From assembly GCA_016281555.1 (NCBI GenBank), contig JAEEIV010000067.1, forward strand, positions 1-64,000: 64,000 nt of DNA, given 5' to 3'. Of this stretch, positions 36,399 to 44,328 are shown piece after piece. Each line of letters opens with the position of its first letter. Position 1 is the stretch's first letter. The position numbers were made by a program, and so were the translations under genes. The notes under the pieces were generated by a model. It ran no database searches, was not told the origin of the DNA, and was given only the letters and a program-made list of their open reading frames with translations. Source of the stretch: Lachnospiraceae bacterium (lineage in GTDB: Bacteria; Bacillota; Clostridia; Lachnospirales; Lachnospiraceae).

Positions 36399-39062
36399 TC
36401 AGTGCGATTCGGAAAGCGGCTCGTCCCGGTGTTCCCTCGTTTCTTCCTCATCATCGTCGTAGATCCGGTCGGTCGTGTGCACGTCGCAGGTGGTGCCGAT
36501 CAGGTCCTCCGGGATCGTGAACGGACTGTCGTCCGTCAGGATCTCGTCCTGATCCTCGTCGTCCACCGTGAAATAGATCCGGTCCTCGACTTTCTTTTCC
36601 GGACAGAACTCCCCGGCCAAAAGCCCTGAAGAAGAGCAGACGTGGCAGACCACGTGGCGGTTGCAGTATTCCGTCGGCACGGTGTTCGGGGTGAAGTATT
36701 CCTCGTAAATATGGCAGTTCTCGTCGCCGCAGGCGTCGCAGACGTCCTCCTTCGCAAGCAGTCCGGATTTGCTGCAGATCTTCGCCTTCACGAGGCCGCT
36801 CATGTCAAATTCCGCGGCTTCGCTTTCCATTCCCTTGTGTATGGCTTCCATGATCCTCGACCAGATCACGCGGTGGTAATTCGCGCCGCTTCCGATGACT
36901 CTGGTCTCGTCGAAGCCGCACCAGACGCCCATCGTATAAAGCGGAGAATAGCCGATGAGCCAAAGGTCGTTCGCATCGTTCGTCGTGCCGGATTTCGCAG
37001 CGAGTGCAATGCCGGGGATCCGGCAGTACGTGTTCGTGGACGTGACTTTTTCCCGCGGGAAGACCATGAATTCCGGCTCGATCGTGGATTTCATTGCCGA
37101 GGTCAGCAGTTTCGCCGTATTCTGTTTCAGCACGGTTTCGGTCGCCTGTTCATTGTAGAGGACCGTCTTGCCTTCGGAATCCGTGACCTTCGTCCAGAAG
37201 ATCGGCTCCTTATAGACGCCGTTGTTCGCGATCGTGGCGTACGCCGCGGTCATTTCGAGGTTCGTGCAGCCGTATTTCAGACCGCCGAGGGTCATGACCG
37301 GGGATTTGTCGGTCTCCGGCACCAGCGTCGTGATGCCGAACGATTTCACGTATTCGAGGGCGAGGTTTTCGGAAACCGTGTCTTCGAGCGCCTTGACGGC
37401 AATGATGTTCGAAGAGGTCATGATCGCCTGACGGATGTTCGCGTATCCGACGTAAACGCCGCCCCACCAGTCATGCAGGGGCTTTCCGTCAATGAGCAGC
37501 TCGCTGTCGTAATAGGTGGACCCCAAAGTGGCGCCCTTGATGTCCAGCGCCGGCGCGTACGTGGAGACGATCTTAAAGGTGGAACCGGGCTGTCTCGTGG
37601 ACTGCGTCGCACGGTTTAAAGTCAGGGAGCCGATCTTGCTCTTGTCGCCGCGGCCGCCGGAGATCGCGAGGACCTTGCCGCTCGACTGATCCATGAGCAC
37701 GACCGAAGTCTGCGGCTCCAGCGTGGAAACGACGTTTTCCGTGATGATCTTTCCGTTCGTCGCGTCGAGGATGTAATCGCGGAACTCCGTGGCGGCTTCC
37801 TGCAGCGCTTCCTCGGTATCGAAGATCAGATCGAAATCCGATCTGCCGACCACGTCCAGGAAATAGTTCCTCACGTTCGTCTCGTTGTAATAGAATTCAT
37901 GACCGCCCTCGTCACGGATGCCGAGCACGTAGGAGAGCGAATAGGACATCGCGGTCCGCGTTACGCCGTTTTCCGTGATCAGGTAATTGTTCATGTTATT
38001 GACTTCCTGATCGACGATCTTCTGGAATTCGGGCTCCATCGTCGTGTAGATCCTGAGGCCTCCGGAGTAAAGGAGATTATAGGCTTCGGATTCGGAATAG
38101 CCGAGCTCTTTCTCCAGGGCGGACAGGACGTCTTCAAATACGACGTCGGTGAAATAGGAGAAGGTCTGCACGCCGGTGTAATTCGCCGCGACGGCCTGCA
38201 CGCGCTTGTAGACGTCGGTGGAAGAGGCCACGTCCCGTTCCGCTTCGCTGATGCAGCCGTTGTTCGCCATGTAATTCAGAATGATCTGACGGCGGCGCTG
38301 ATTGTTGTCGGGGTGCTTGATGGGGTCGTAGCGCGACGGACTCGAGGTCGTCGCGACGAGCACCGTGCATTCGGCCAGGTCGAGTTCGGAGACGTGCTTG
38401 TTAAAGTACCTCCGGGCGGCGACTTCCGCGCCGAGGCAGTTGTTTCCGAAATTGATCGTGTTCAGGTAGTACTGCAGGATGGTCTTTTTGTCGAGCTGTT
38501 TCTCCAGCTGCAGTGCGAGATACTGCTCCTGGAATTTCCGCTCCAGCCGGTCGCCGTAGTTCTTCTCAAACCCGCCGTCAAAGAAGTTGTTCTTGATGAG
38601 CTGCTGGGTGATCGTGGACGCGCCTTCGGAGAGGTTGCCGCTTGTGAGTGCGACGCCGATGGCACGGATGATGCCCTTGACGTCGACGCCTTCGTGCTCG
38701 AAGAACCGGGAATCCTCGATCGTGATGACCGCATCGATGAGGTCATGCGGAAAGTCTTCATAATTGACCGAGATCCGGTTCGAGCCGGATTCCACAAGTT
38801 CCTGCATGATGGAACCGTCCGCGGCGTAGATGATGCTCTTGTTCTTCGAGGGCTGCACGTCCGCAATGTTTTCCATGGGCGGCGTGTTCCGGATGATCTC
38901 CGCGAACGATCCGACGGCCAGGAAGATGCCCGAAAAGACCGCCGTCACGAACAATGCGACCGCAAGCACGACGAGGAACATGAAGAAGCGGTTTTTCTGC
39001 CGCATTTCCTCCGATCCGATGGTCTCGATTCTTTTTTTGACGTCCTGCTTCCGAAATCGCAT
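36399..39062 (-). CDS. Class A penicillin-binding protein (glycosyltransferase/transpeptidase)
   Basis: Bifunctional peptidoglycan polymerase and crosslinker. A short cytoplasmic tail and one membrane helix (about 30-52) precede the GT51 domain with EDSRFFEHEGVD and GASTITQQL, then the transpeptidase with SxxK (STFK), SSN and KSGTT. The C-terminal 130 residues carry nine cysteines in a repeated SGLLA...C layout, probably disulfides or a metal site outside the cell. The ATG at 39062 follows AAAGGATC; 887 residues. It is convergent with hemW. Confidence 0.93.
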   Translation of the reverse strand: MRFRKQDVKKRIETIGSEEMRQKNRFFMFLVVLAVALFVTAVFSGIFLAVGSFAEIIRNTPPMENIADVQPSKNKSIIYAADGSIMQELVESGSNRISVNYEDFPHDLIDAVITIEDSRFFEHEGVDVKGIIRAIGVALTSGNLSEGASTITQQLIKNNFFDGGFEKNYGDRLERKFQEQYLALQLEKQLDKKTILQYYLNTINFGNNCLGAEVAARRYFNKHVSELDLAECTVLVATTSSPSRYDPIKHPDNNQRRRQIILNYMANNGCISEAERDVASSTDVYKRVQAVAANYTGVQTFSYFTDVVFEDVLSALEKELGYSESEAYNLLYSGGLRIYTTMEPEFQKIVDQEVNNMNNYLITENGVTRTAMSYSLSYVLGIRDEGGHEFYYNETNVRNYFLDVVGRSDFDLIFDTEEALQEAATEFRDYILDATNGKIITENVVSTLEPQTSVVLMDQSSGKVLAISGGRGDKSKIGSLTLNRATQSTRQPGSTFKIVSTYAPALDIKGATLGSTYYDSELLIDGKPLHDWWGGVYVGYANIRQAIMTSSNIIAVKALEDTVSENLALEYVKSFGITTLVPETDKSPVMTLGGLKYGCTNLEMTAAYATIANNGVYKEPIFWTKVTDSEGKTVLYNEQATETVLKQNTAKLLTSAMKSTIEPEFMVFPREKVTSTNTYCRIPGIALAAKSGTTNDANDLWLIGYSPLYTMGVWCGFDETRVIGSGANYHRVIWSRIMEAIHKGMESEAAEFDMSGLVKAKICSKSGLLAKEDVCDACGDENCHIYEEYFTPNTVPTEYCNRHVVCHVCSSSGLLAGEFCPEKKVEDRIYFTVDDEDQDEILTDDSPFTIPEDLIGTTCDVHTTDRIYDDDEEETREHRDEPLSESH

Positions 39063-39115
39063 GGTCAAGATCCTTTGACGGGGAACGGACGGTCCGTCCG
39101 CCCACAGATAGTTTA

Positions 39116-39144
39116 CTTATACCATAAAAAGTGATAAAAGTCCA
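39116..39144 (-). promoter_or_regulatory. Possible promoter of the penicillin-binding protein gene
   Basis: On the minus strand a weak -35 TGGACT (39139-39144), 17 bases, then TGG-TATAAG (-10 at 39116-39121, extended). Confidence 0.5.
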
Positions 39145-39156
39145 TCTTTCGATGAT

Positions 39157-39173
39157 AGAACTTGAGAAGTTCT
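39157..39173. promoter_or_regulatory. Perfect inverted repeat upstream of the PBP promoter
   Basis: AGAACTT-GAG-AAGTTCT. It stands just upstream of the presumed -35 of the penicillin-binding protein gene and is not followed by a T run, so it looks like a regulator site. Confidence 0.5.
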
Positions 39174-39194
39174 GATGCTTTCTTTAAATGAAAC

Positions 39195-39218
39195 GGCCGG
39201 GCATGAAGCCCGGCCTCT
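39195..39218 (-). terminator. Terminator of the orphan membrane protein gene
   Basis: Stem GGCCGGGC / GCCCGGCC with loop ATGAA. The minus strand continues GTTTCATTT, a modest T tract. Confidence 0.65.
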
Positions 39219-39248
39219 TTGAAAAAAACATGACAGAGGGATCAGTCG

Positions 39249-40190
39249 TCAGAAGGAAGTCAGTCCTGAGAATACTTTTCCGGAGAACGTCGAAGGATCC
39301 ACGTTGAATTGTGCCCGCCGCTTCTGGAACTCCTGACGTGCGGCGTTGCATTGAGCGGCATCCTCCTTGGCTTCTCGCCGGATCCGTGCTTTTTCTGAAA
39401 TGGCGGTTTCTTTCTCGTAAAGATCAATGGCTTCCGGAATTGATCCGGCTCGACCGGCCGCAGCATATTCTGAGAAAGCCTCCAGGTATCCACGGAATCT
39501 AAAGGATTCGGGCAGGCCGACGGAAGCGGAGAGAGTTTCATACTCTTCCTGATTCCGGAGCACTTCCTGAAGGACTTCCCGGTGCGATTCCTCGTAAGAT
39601 GAAAACGCTTCCCCGGCGACTTTGGATCGAATGGCCTCTGCCTGCAGGAAGGCCTCCTTTGTCGGCGGATATAGGGCTTTTTCCCGTTGCCATGATGCGA
39701 TCTGTACGATCAGATTGACAATGAAAGCAACGACAAAAACGAGCGCGGCGAGGAGCAGAATGCCGACAAGACAATGCGCGAAGATCTCATAACGTTCCGG
39801 GGCATAATCGATGCCGGAAAGCCAGCTGCGGACATGTTCCGGCGTTACGGTGTCCGGTAACGGCCATGGGTTGCCAAATACGGAAAACACGAGGGCTTTC
39901 AGCGTAAGCGGCAGCCACATGACATAGGAAAAAGCATAGTGTCCGAAAGCGAGGCCTGTGATACCGAAGAGGATCATCAGACCGGTGAAGAGGATGAGCG
40001 TCCAGAGAAAAGCCCGAAAGGGGGCTTTCCAAAGATTTTTCAGCTTCGGCGGATCGTAGGACCGCGCCTCAGCGTCCTTTTGAAGCCTGACCCATTCTTG
40101 TTGAGTCTCAAATGTATCCGTGAGTTTTCGATCAAGAGTGAGCAGCCTTTTTAACGTGTTTTGATAATCAGTTTTAAACGATTCAGTCAT
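39249..40190 (-). CDS. Orphan membrane protein of unknown function
   Basis: 313 residues; I do not recognise the family. It has a charged N-terminal helix (1-50), hydrophobic segments near 57-82, possibly 86-106, and 138-166, then a long Glu/Ala/Arg-rich cytoplasmic C-terminus with coiled-coil character. The segment SFRFRGYLEAFSEYAAAGRA and IPEAIDLYEKE resembles a motif found in other small Firmicutes membrane proteins. Its codon use looks less GC-biased than its neighbours, hinting at later acquisition. It has a perfect promoter, AGGAGGG eight bases before the ATG, and its own terminator. Confidence 0.6.
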   Translation of the reverse strand: MTESFKTDYQNTLKRLLTLDRKLTDTFETQQEWVRLQKDAEARSYDPPKLKNLWKAPFRAFLWTLILFTGLMILFGITGLAFGHYAFSYVMWLPLTLKALVFSVFGNPWPLPDTVTPEHVRSWLSGIDYAPERYEIFAHCLVGILLLAALVFVVAFIVNLIVQIASWQREKALYPPTKEAFLQAEAIRSKVAGEAFSSYEESHREVLQEVLRNQEEYETLSASVGLPESFRFRGYLEAFSEYAAAGRAGSIPEAIDLYEKETAISEKARIRREAKEDAAQCNAARQEFQKRRAQFNVDPSTFSGKVFSGLTSF

Positions 40191-40254
40191 AAAATAGCCC
40201 TCCTAATCTCTGTATTTTTTTTCTTTGGCAAGGATTGACACTTTCGTCGCTATC

Positions 40255-40283
40255 ATTATATCAAATATATGCCGATGTGTCAA
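40255..40283 (-). promoter_or_regulatory. Consensus promoter of the orphan membrane protein gene
   Basis: On the minus strand TTGACA (40278-40283), 17 bases, TATAAT (40255-40260). Confidence 0.92.
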
Positions 40284-40308
40284 CGAACCGAATCCTTGAA
40301 AAAACCGC

Positions 40309-40337
40309 TTGCAGAATACGTGTTTTTATGATATAAA
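40309..40337 (+). promoter_or_regulatory. Promoter of queT
   Basis: TTGCAG (40309-40314), 17 bases, TATAAA (40332-40337) with extended TGA. The transcript would start right at the riboswitch. Confidence 0.8.
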
Positions 40338-40343
40338 GGGCTT

Positions 40344-40389
40344 CCGGACAGTTCGCCAGCGCCATCCTGTCCTAAAACAAAACCAGGGC
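40344..40389 (+). ncRNA. Probable preQ1-I riboswitch
   Basis: P1 stem GGACAG (40346-40351) / CTGTCC (40367-40372) encloses a loop beginning TTCGCCAG. It is followed directly by the A-rich tail TAAAACAAAACCAGG. This matches the layout of the compact preQ1-I aptamer and closely resembles the tail of the Thermoanaerobacter tengcongensis example as I remember it. The downstream gene is a QueT transporter, the expected target. Confidence 0.75.
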
Positions 40390-40409
40390 TAACGCCCTCC
40401 GATCGGAGG
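40385..40409 (+). promoter_or_regulatory. Expression platform of the queT riboswitch
   Basis: Two hairpins share the bases 40396-40398: AGGGC-taac-GCCCT (40385-40398) and the palindrome CCTCCGATCGGAGG (40396-40409), which hides the ribosome site GGAGG. They cannot both form. If the bound aptamer takes the AGGG segment, CCTCC is freed to sequester the ribosome site, switching translation off. Confidence 0.7.
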
Positions 40410-40413
40410 ATTC

Positions 40414-40917
40414 ATGAACAAAACGACTAAATTCATCGTGGTCAACGCGATCTTAGCGGCCATGTACGCTGCGCTGACCGTGGCCACTTCGGCGATTTCC
40501 TACAACAACATTCAGTTTCGCGTTTCGGAGATCCTGATTTTCCTTGCTTTTTTCGATATCCGGTTTATTCCCGGGCTCATCCTCGGGTGCGTGATCGCCA
40601 ATTTCTTTTCCCCTCTCGGGTTCATTGACGTTGCGTTCGGAACGACCGCGACGGTCATTGCCGTTTTCGGGATATGGGCGGTCGGCCGGGCTGCGAAAAA
40701 AGCGGATCGGGCCTTGTTCACCGTGCCGTTCATCGGTGCGGCGGCGAACGGGTTCATCGTTGCGCTCGAACTGAAGATCGTGGAAAATCTGCCGTTCTGG
40801 CTGTCCGTCATCGAAGTGGCCGCAGGGGAATTTGCGGTGCTTATGGTTGGTGCCTTCATTTTCCTGGGCATCCGGAAGGTCAAGCCGATCAAAAGGATCC
40901 TATCGTGGGAGTGGTAA
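40414..40917 (+). CDS. queT: QueT family queuosine-precursor ECF transporter substrate subunit
   Basis: Membrane S component that binds a queuosine precursor (preQ0/preQ1 or queuine) and works with a shared ECF energising module encoded elsewhere. 167 residues, almost wholly hydrophobic with five to six helices. The family signature is IQFRVSEILIFLAFFDIRFIPGLILGC with NFFSPLGFIDVAFGT (quoted in parts), near residues 30-75. The start is the ATG at 40414 behind GGAGG, which is in the riboswitch platform. Single-gene transcript. Confidence 0.92.
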   Translation: MNKTTKFIVVNAILAAMYAALTVATSAISYNNIQFRVSEILIFLAFFDIRFIPGLILGCVIANFFSPLGFIDVAFGTTATVIAVFGIWAVGRAAKKADRALFTVPFIGAAANGFIVALELKIVENLPFWLSVIEVAAGEFAVLMVGAFIFLGIRKVKPIKRILSWEW

Positions 40918-40947
40918 GGCAGTTTTTTTATTCTGCTGAACGCGTCG

Positions 40948-40992
40948 GGACCGGAGTTCTTCACTGAAGTGGGGAAGTCCGGTCCTTTTCTT
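40948..40992 (+). terminator. Rho-independent terminator after queT
   Basis: Stem GGACCGGA / TCCGGTCC around a long structured loop, followed by TTTTCTTT. Confidence 0.85.
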
Positions 40993-41025
40993 TGCCTTTT
41001 TGATGCCGGAAGCCGAATTTCCATC

Positions 41026-41054
41026 TTGTTAAATGGCATAGATTACATTATAAT
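41026..41054 (+). promoter_or_regulatory. Promoter of yigZ, placed at the start codon
   Basis: TTGTTA (41026-41031), 17 bases, TATAAT (41049-41054). The expected start point near 41061 is 0-3 bases before the ATG at 41064, so the mRNA would have essentially no leader. Confidence 0.85.
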
Positions 41055-41063
41055 ATAGACGCT

Positions 41064-41720
41064 ATGGGTGAAAATTCGGCTTTGCTCGAACATATGACGC
41101 TTTTCCGGAACGGAACCGGCGTCTATGAAGAGAAAAAATCAAAATTCATCGGCGAGGCGTACAGGATCGGTTCGGAAGAGGAGGCGCTTTCGATTCTCGA
41201 AGAAACGAGAAAGCGATATTACGACGCCAGGCACCATTGCTATGCCTACGTCCTCGGACTGAAGGAAGATACGGTCAAGTGTTCGGACGACGGCGAGCCG
41301 CAGAAAACGGCGGGCGTGCCGATCCTGAACGTGATCCGGGGCGCAGGTCTCACGGACGTGCTCGTGGTGGTGACCCGGTATTTCGGCGGAACGCTGCTCG
41401 GGACCGGCGGACTGCAGCGGGCCTATACGAAGGCGGCGTCTGTGGCGGTCGCGGACGGCGGCGTTCTGAAGAGAAGTCCGGCGGCATTGTTCCGGATCAG
41501 CGCTTCCTACACGGATTTCGGAAAGATCCGCTATTATCTCAGCGAAAGCGGACTCGGCGTTTCCGATGAAACGTTCACCGACGAAGTGAGATGCAGCGTT
41601 TCCGTGCCGCTGGCCATGGAAAGCGGATTCGTGAAGAAACTGCAGGACCTGACCGCAGGAAAAGCAGGACAGGAGCGGCTGGGCGAGATTTATCTGGAAG
41701 AACAGGTCACGGGCGGCTGA
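41064..41720 (+). CDS. yigZ: YigZ/IMPACT family protein
   Basis: 218 residues, UPF0029 N-terminal domain with the signature ARHHCYAYVLG, DDGEPQKTAGVPIL and VVVTRYFGGTLLGTGGLQRAY, then the ferredoxin-like C-terminal domain. Eukaryotic IMPACT modulates translation control; the bacterial role is unclear. There is no ribosome site before ATG 41064 or before the alternative ATG 41094. The promoter position suggests leaderless translation from 41064. Confidence 0.9.
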   Translation: MGENSALLEHMTLFRNGTGVYEEKKSKFIGEAYRIGSEEEALSILEETRKRYYDARHHCYAYVLGLKEDTVKCSDDGEPQKTAGVPILNVIRGAGLTDVLVVVTRYFGGTLLGTGGLQRAYTKAASVAVADGGVLKRSPAALFRISASYTDFGKIRYYLSESGLGVSDETFTDEVRCSVSVPLAMESGFVKKLQDLTAGKAGQERLGEIYLEEQVTGG

Positions 41721-41755
41721 CGCCGCATGGCGGCGGCATAAGCGGGAGTTCCCGC
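41721..41755 (+). other. Tandem hairpins between yigZ and typA
   Basis: CGCCGC-ATG-GCGGCG (41721-41735) and GCGGGA-gt-TCCCGC (41742-41755) stand immediately after the yigZ stop. There is no T run after either, so full termination is unlikely. Confidence 0.5.
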
Positions 41756-41787
41756 AAAGAGACGACAGGAAAGAAGAACGGCAGAAA

Positions 41788-43611
41788 ATGAAGAGAGAAG
41801 ACGTCAGGAACGTGGCGATCATTGCCCACGTCGATCACGGAAAAACCACGCTGGTGGATGAACTTCTGAAACAGAGCGGCGTGTTCCGCGAGAATCAGGA
41901 AGTGGTGGAACGGGTCATGGACTCGAACGATCTCGAAAGAGAGCGCGGCATCACGATCCTTTCGAAGAACACGGCGGTGGAATATAAAGGCACGAAAATC
42001 AACATCATCGACACCCCGGGCCACGCGGACTTCGGCGGCGAGGTCGAGCGCGTTCTCAAAATGGTGAACGGCGTCGTTCTGGTCGTCGACGCGTTCGAGG
42101 GACCGATGCCGCAGACGAAATTCGTGCTGAAGAAAGCATTGGAACTGGACCTTTCGGTCGTCGTCTGCATTAACAAGATTGACCGCCCGGAAGCGCGCCC
42201 CGAGGAAGTCGTGGACGAAGTGCTCGAACTGCTCCTCGATCTGGAGGCCAATGAAAAACAGCTGAACGCCCCGTTCGTGTTTGCTTCCGCGAAGGGCGGC
42301 TTCGCGGTCCGCGACCTTTCCGACGAGCGGAAGAACATGGTCCCGCTTTTTGAGACGATCCTCGAATCGATCCCCGCGCCGGAAGGCGAAGAAGAGGAAC
42401 CGGTCAGGGTGCTCGTCTCCACGATCGATTACAATGAATACGTCGGCCGGATCGGGATCGGAAAGATCGACGACGGCGTATTGAAAGTCAATCAGGAATG
42501 CCTGCTTCTGAACGCGCACGATCTTTCAAAACGGGAGCGGATCAAAATCTCCAAACTGTATCTGTTCGACGGTCTGAAGCGCGTCGAGGTCCGGGAGGCA
42601 AAGTTCGGCGACATCGTGGCGATCTCCGGCATTTCGGACGTTGAGATCGGGGACACGATCGCGGACATCCAGAATCCGGAAGCCATTCCGTTCCAGAAGA
42701 TCTCCGAGCCGACCATTGCGATGAATTTCATGGTCAATGATTCCCCGCTCGCGGGGCAGGAAGGCAAGTACGTGACGAGCCGGCACCTGCGCGACAGGCT
42801 GTTCAGGGAACTGAATACCGACGTGTCGCTCCGGGTCGAGGAAACGGATTCCACGGATTCCTTCAAGGTCTCCGGCCGCGGCGAACTGCACCTTTCGGTG
42901 CTGATCGAAACGATGAGGAGAGAAGGCTACGAGTTCGCGGTCTCGAAACCGGAAGTCATCACGAAGAAAAACGAGCGCGGGCAGGTGCTCGAACCGATCG
43001 AGCAGGTCTACATCGACGTGCCGGAGGAATTCGCGGGCGCCGTGATCCAGAAACTGGCGCAGCGGAAGGGCGAACTGCTCGGCATGGGCAATGCGAACGG
43101 CGGTTATACGCGTCTCGAGTTTTCGATCCCGTCCCGCGGGCTCATCGGCTACCGGAGCGAGTTCATGACCGACACGAAGGGAAACGGCATCATGAACACG
43201 ATGTTCGACGGATACGATCTGTACCGAGGCGACATCGCCTACCGGAAGATGGGTTCCATCATTTCTTTCGAGACCGGCGAATCGATCACGTACGGACTCT
43301 TTAACGCCCAGGAGCGCGGCATCCTGTTCATCGGCGCGGGCGAGAAGGTCTACGCGGGCGAAGTCATCGGACAGACCGGTCACGCCGAGGACGTGGAAGT
43401 GAACGTCTGCAAGATGAAGAAATTAACGAATACGCGGGCTTCCGGCTCGGACGAGGCGCTCCGTCTCGTCGCGCCGAAGATCATGAGCCTCGAGCAATGC
43501 ATGGATTTCATTGATCGGGACGAGCTCCTGGAAGTGACGCCGTCGCATTTGCGGATCCGGAAGAAGATACTCGATCCGCTCCTTCGGAAGCGTGCGGCGA
43601 TCCGGAAATGA
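41788..43611 (+). CDS. typA: Translational GTPase TypA/BipA
   Basis: Ribosome-binding GTPase involved in 50S assembly and stress or cold adaptation. G1 is AHVDHGKTT (about residue 13), G3 DTPGHADFGGE and G4 NKIDRPEARP. EF-G-like domains follow, then the TypA C-terminal domain with TRASGSDEALRLVAP. 607 residues. The ATG follows AAAGAAGAA. It begins a long plus-strand run that reaches the GH42 gene. Confidence 0.97.
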   Translation: MKREDVRNVAIIAHVDHGKTTLVDELLKQSGVFRENQEVVERVMDSNDLERERGITILSKNTAVEYKGTKINIIDTPGHADFGGEVERVLKMVNGVVLVVDAFEGPMPQTKFVLKKALELDLSVVVCINKIDRPEARPEEVVDEVLELLLDLEANEKQLNAPFVFASAKGGFAVRDLSDERKNMVPLFETILESIPAPEGEEEEPVRVLVSTIDYNEYVGRIGIGKIDDGVLKVNQECLLLNAHDLSKRERIKISKLYLFDGLKRVEVREAKFGDIVAISGISDVEIGDTIADIQNPEAIPFQKISEPTIAMNFMVNDSPLAGQEGKYVTSRHLRDRLFRELNTDVSLRVEETDSTDSFKVSGRGELHLSVLIETMRREGYEFAVSKPEVITKKNERGQVLEPIEQVYIDVPEEFAGAVIQKLAQRKGELLGMGNANGGYTRLEFSIPSRGLIGYRSEFMTDTKGNGIMNTMFDGYDLYRGDIAYRKMGSIISFETGESITYGLFNAQERGILFIGAGEKVYAGEVIGQTGHAEDVEVNVCKMKKLTNTRASGSDEALRLVAPKIMSLEQCMDFIDRDELLEVTPSHLRIRKKILDPLLRKRAAIRK

Positions 43612-43625
43612 CAGGGAGGATGAAG

Positions 43626-44300
43626 ATGAACGAAATCAAGATACTGGTCGTGGACGACGAGGAAAGAATGCGGCGCCTCCTGCGCGACACCCTTTCGAGA
43701 AAAGGCTACGTCATCCGGGAAGCCGGCGACGGGGAAGAGGCGCTGAAAGTGTTCACGGAAGAAAAGGACATTGCCCTCGTGATCCTGGACGTGATGATGC
43801 CGAAACTCGACGGCTGGGGCGTGCTGAACGAGATCCGGAAGAATTCCGAGGTCCCGGTCATCATGCTGACGGCCCGGGGCGAGGAGCAGGACGAACTGCA
43901 GGGATTCAAACTCGGCGCGGACGATTACGTGCCGAAGCCGTTCTCCCTCCGGGTGCTGACCGCCAGAGTCGAAGCATTGCTGAAACGCTACAGCGTCGTG
44001 AGTTCCGACGTGATCGAAGCGGGCGGGATCGTCGTTGACAAGACCGCACACACCGTGAAGATCGACGGCGAGGACGTGGAGCTTTCCTTCAAGGAATTCG
44101 AACTCCTGACGTATTTCATTGAGAATCAGGGGATCGCGCTTTCGCGGGAAAAGATCCTGAACAACGTCTGGAATTACGACTATTACGGAGACGCGAGGAC
44201 CATTGACACGCACGTGAAAAAACTGCGGAGCAAGATGAAGGGCCGTCAGGACTACATCCACACGGTGTGGGGCATCGGCTACAAGTTTGAAGTGAACTGA
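43626..44300 (+). CDS. OmpR/PhoB-family response regulator
   Basis: 224 residues. The receiver domain (1-118) has the acidic pair DDEE, the phosphoacceptor Asp in LVILDVMMPKLDG (about residue 53), and the conserved Thr and Lys (TARGE, PKPFS). The winged helix (130-224) ends with the standard DTHVKKLRSKM and HTVWGIGYKFE. I prefer ATG 43626, seven bases after AGGGAGG; the earlier ATGs lie within or before that site. The histidine kinase follows directly. Confidence 0.93.
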   Translation: MNEIKILVVDDEERMRRLLRDTLSRKGYVIREAGDGEEALKVFTEEKDIALVILDVMMPKLDGWGVLNEIRKNSEVPVIMLTARGEEQDELQGFKLGADDYVPKPFSLRVLTARVEALLKRYSVVSSDVIEAGGIVVDKTAHTVKIDGEDVELSFKEFELLTYFIENQGIALSREKILNNVWNYDYYGDARTIDTHVKKLRSKMKGRQDYIHTVWGIGYKFEVN

Positions 44301-44328
44301 CGGAAACGGACAAGTGCGGAGGACCGGC

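Noticed and set aside
37899-39134. 411-residue plus-strand ORF opposite the PBP gene
   Set aside because: Antisense shadow; the PBP motifs on the other strand are decisive.
40235-40263. Plus-strand promoter from TTGACA at 40235
   Set aside because: No acceptable -10 at 16-18 bases; the strong promoter here is on the minus strand.
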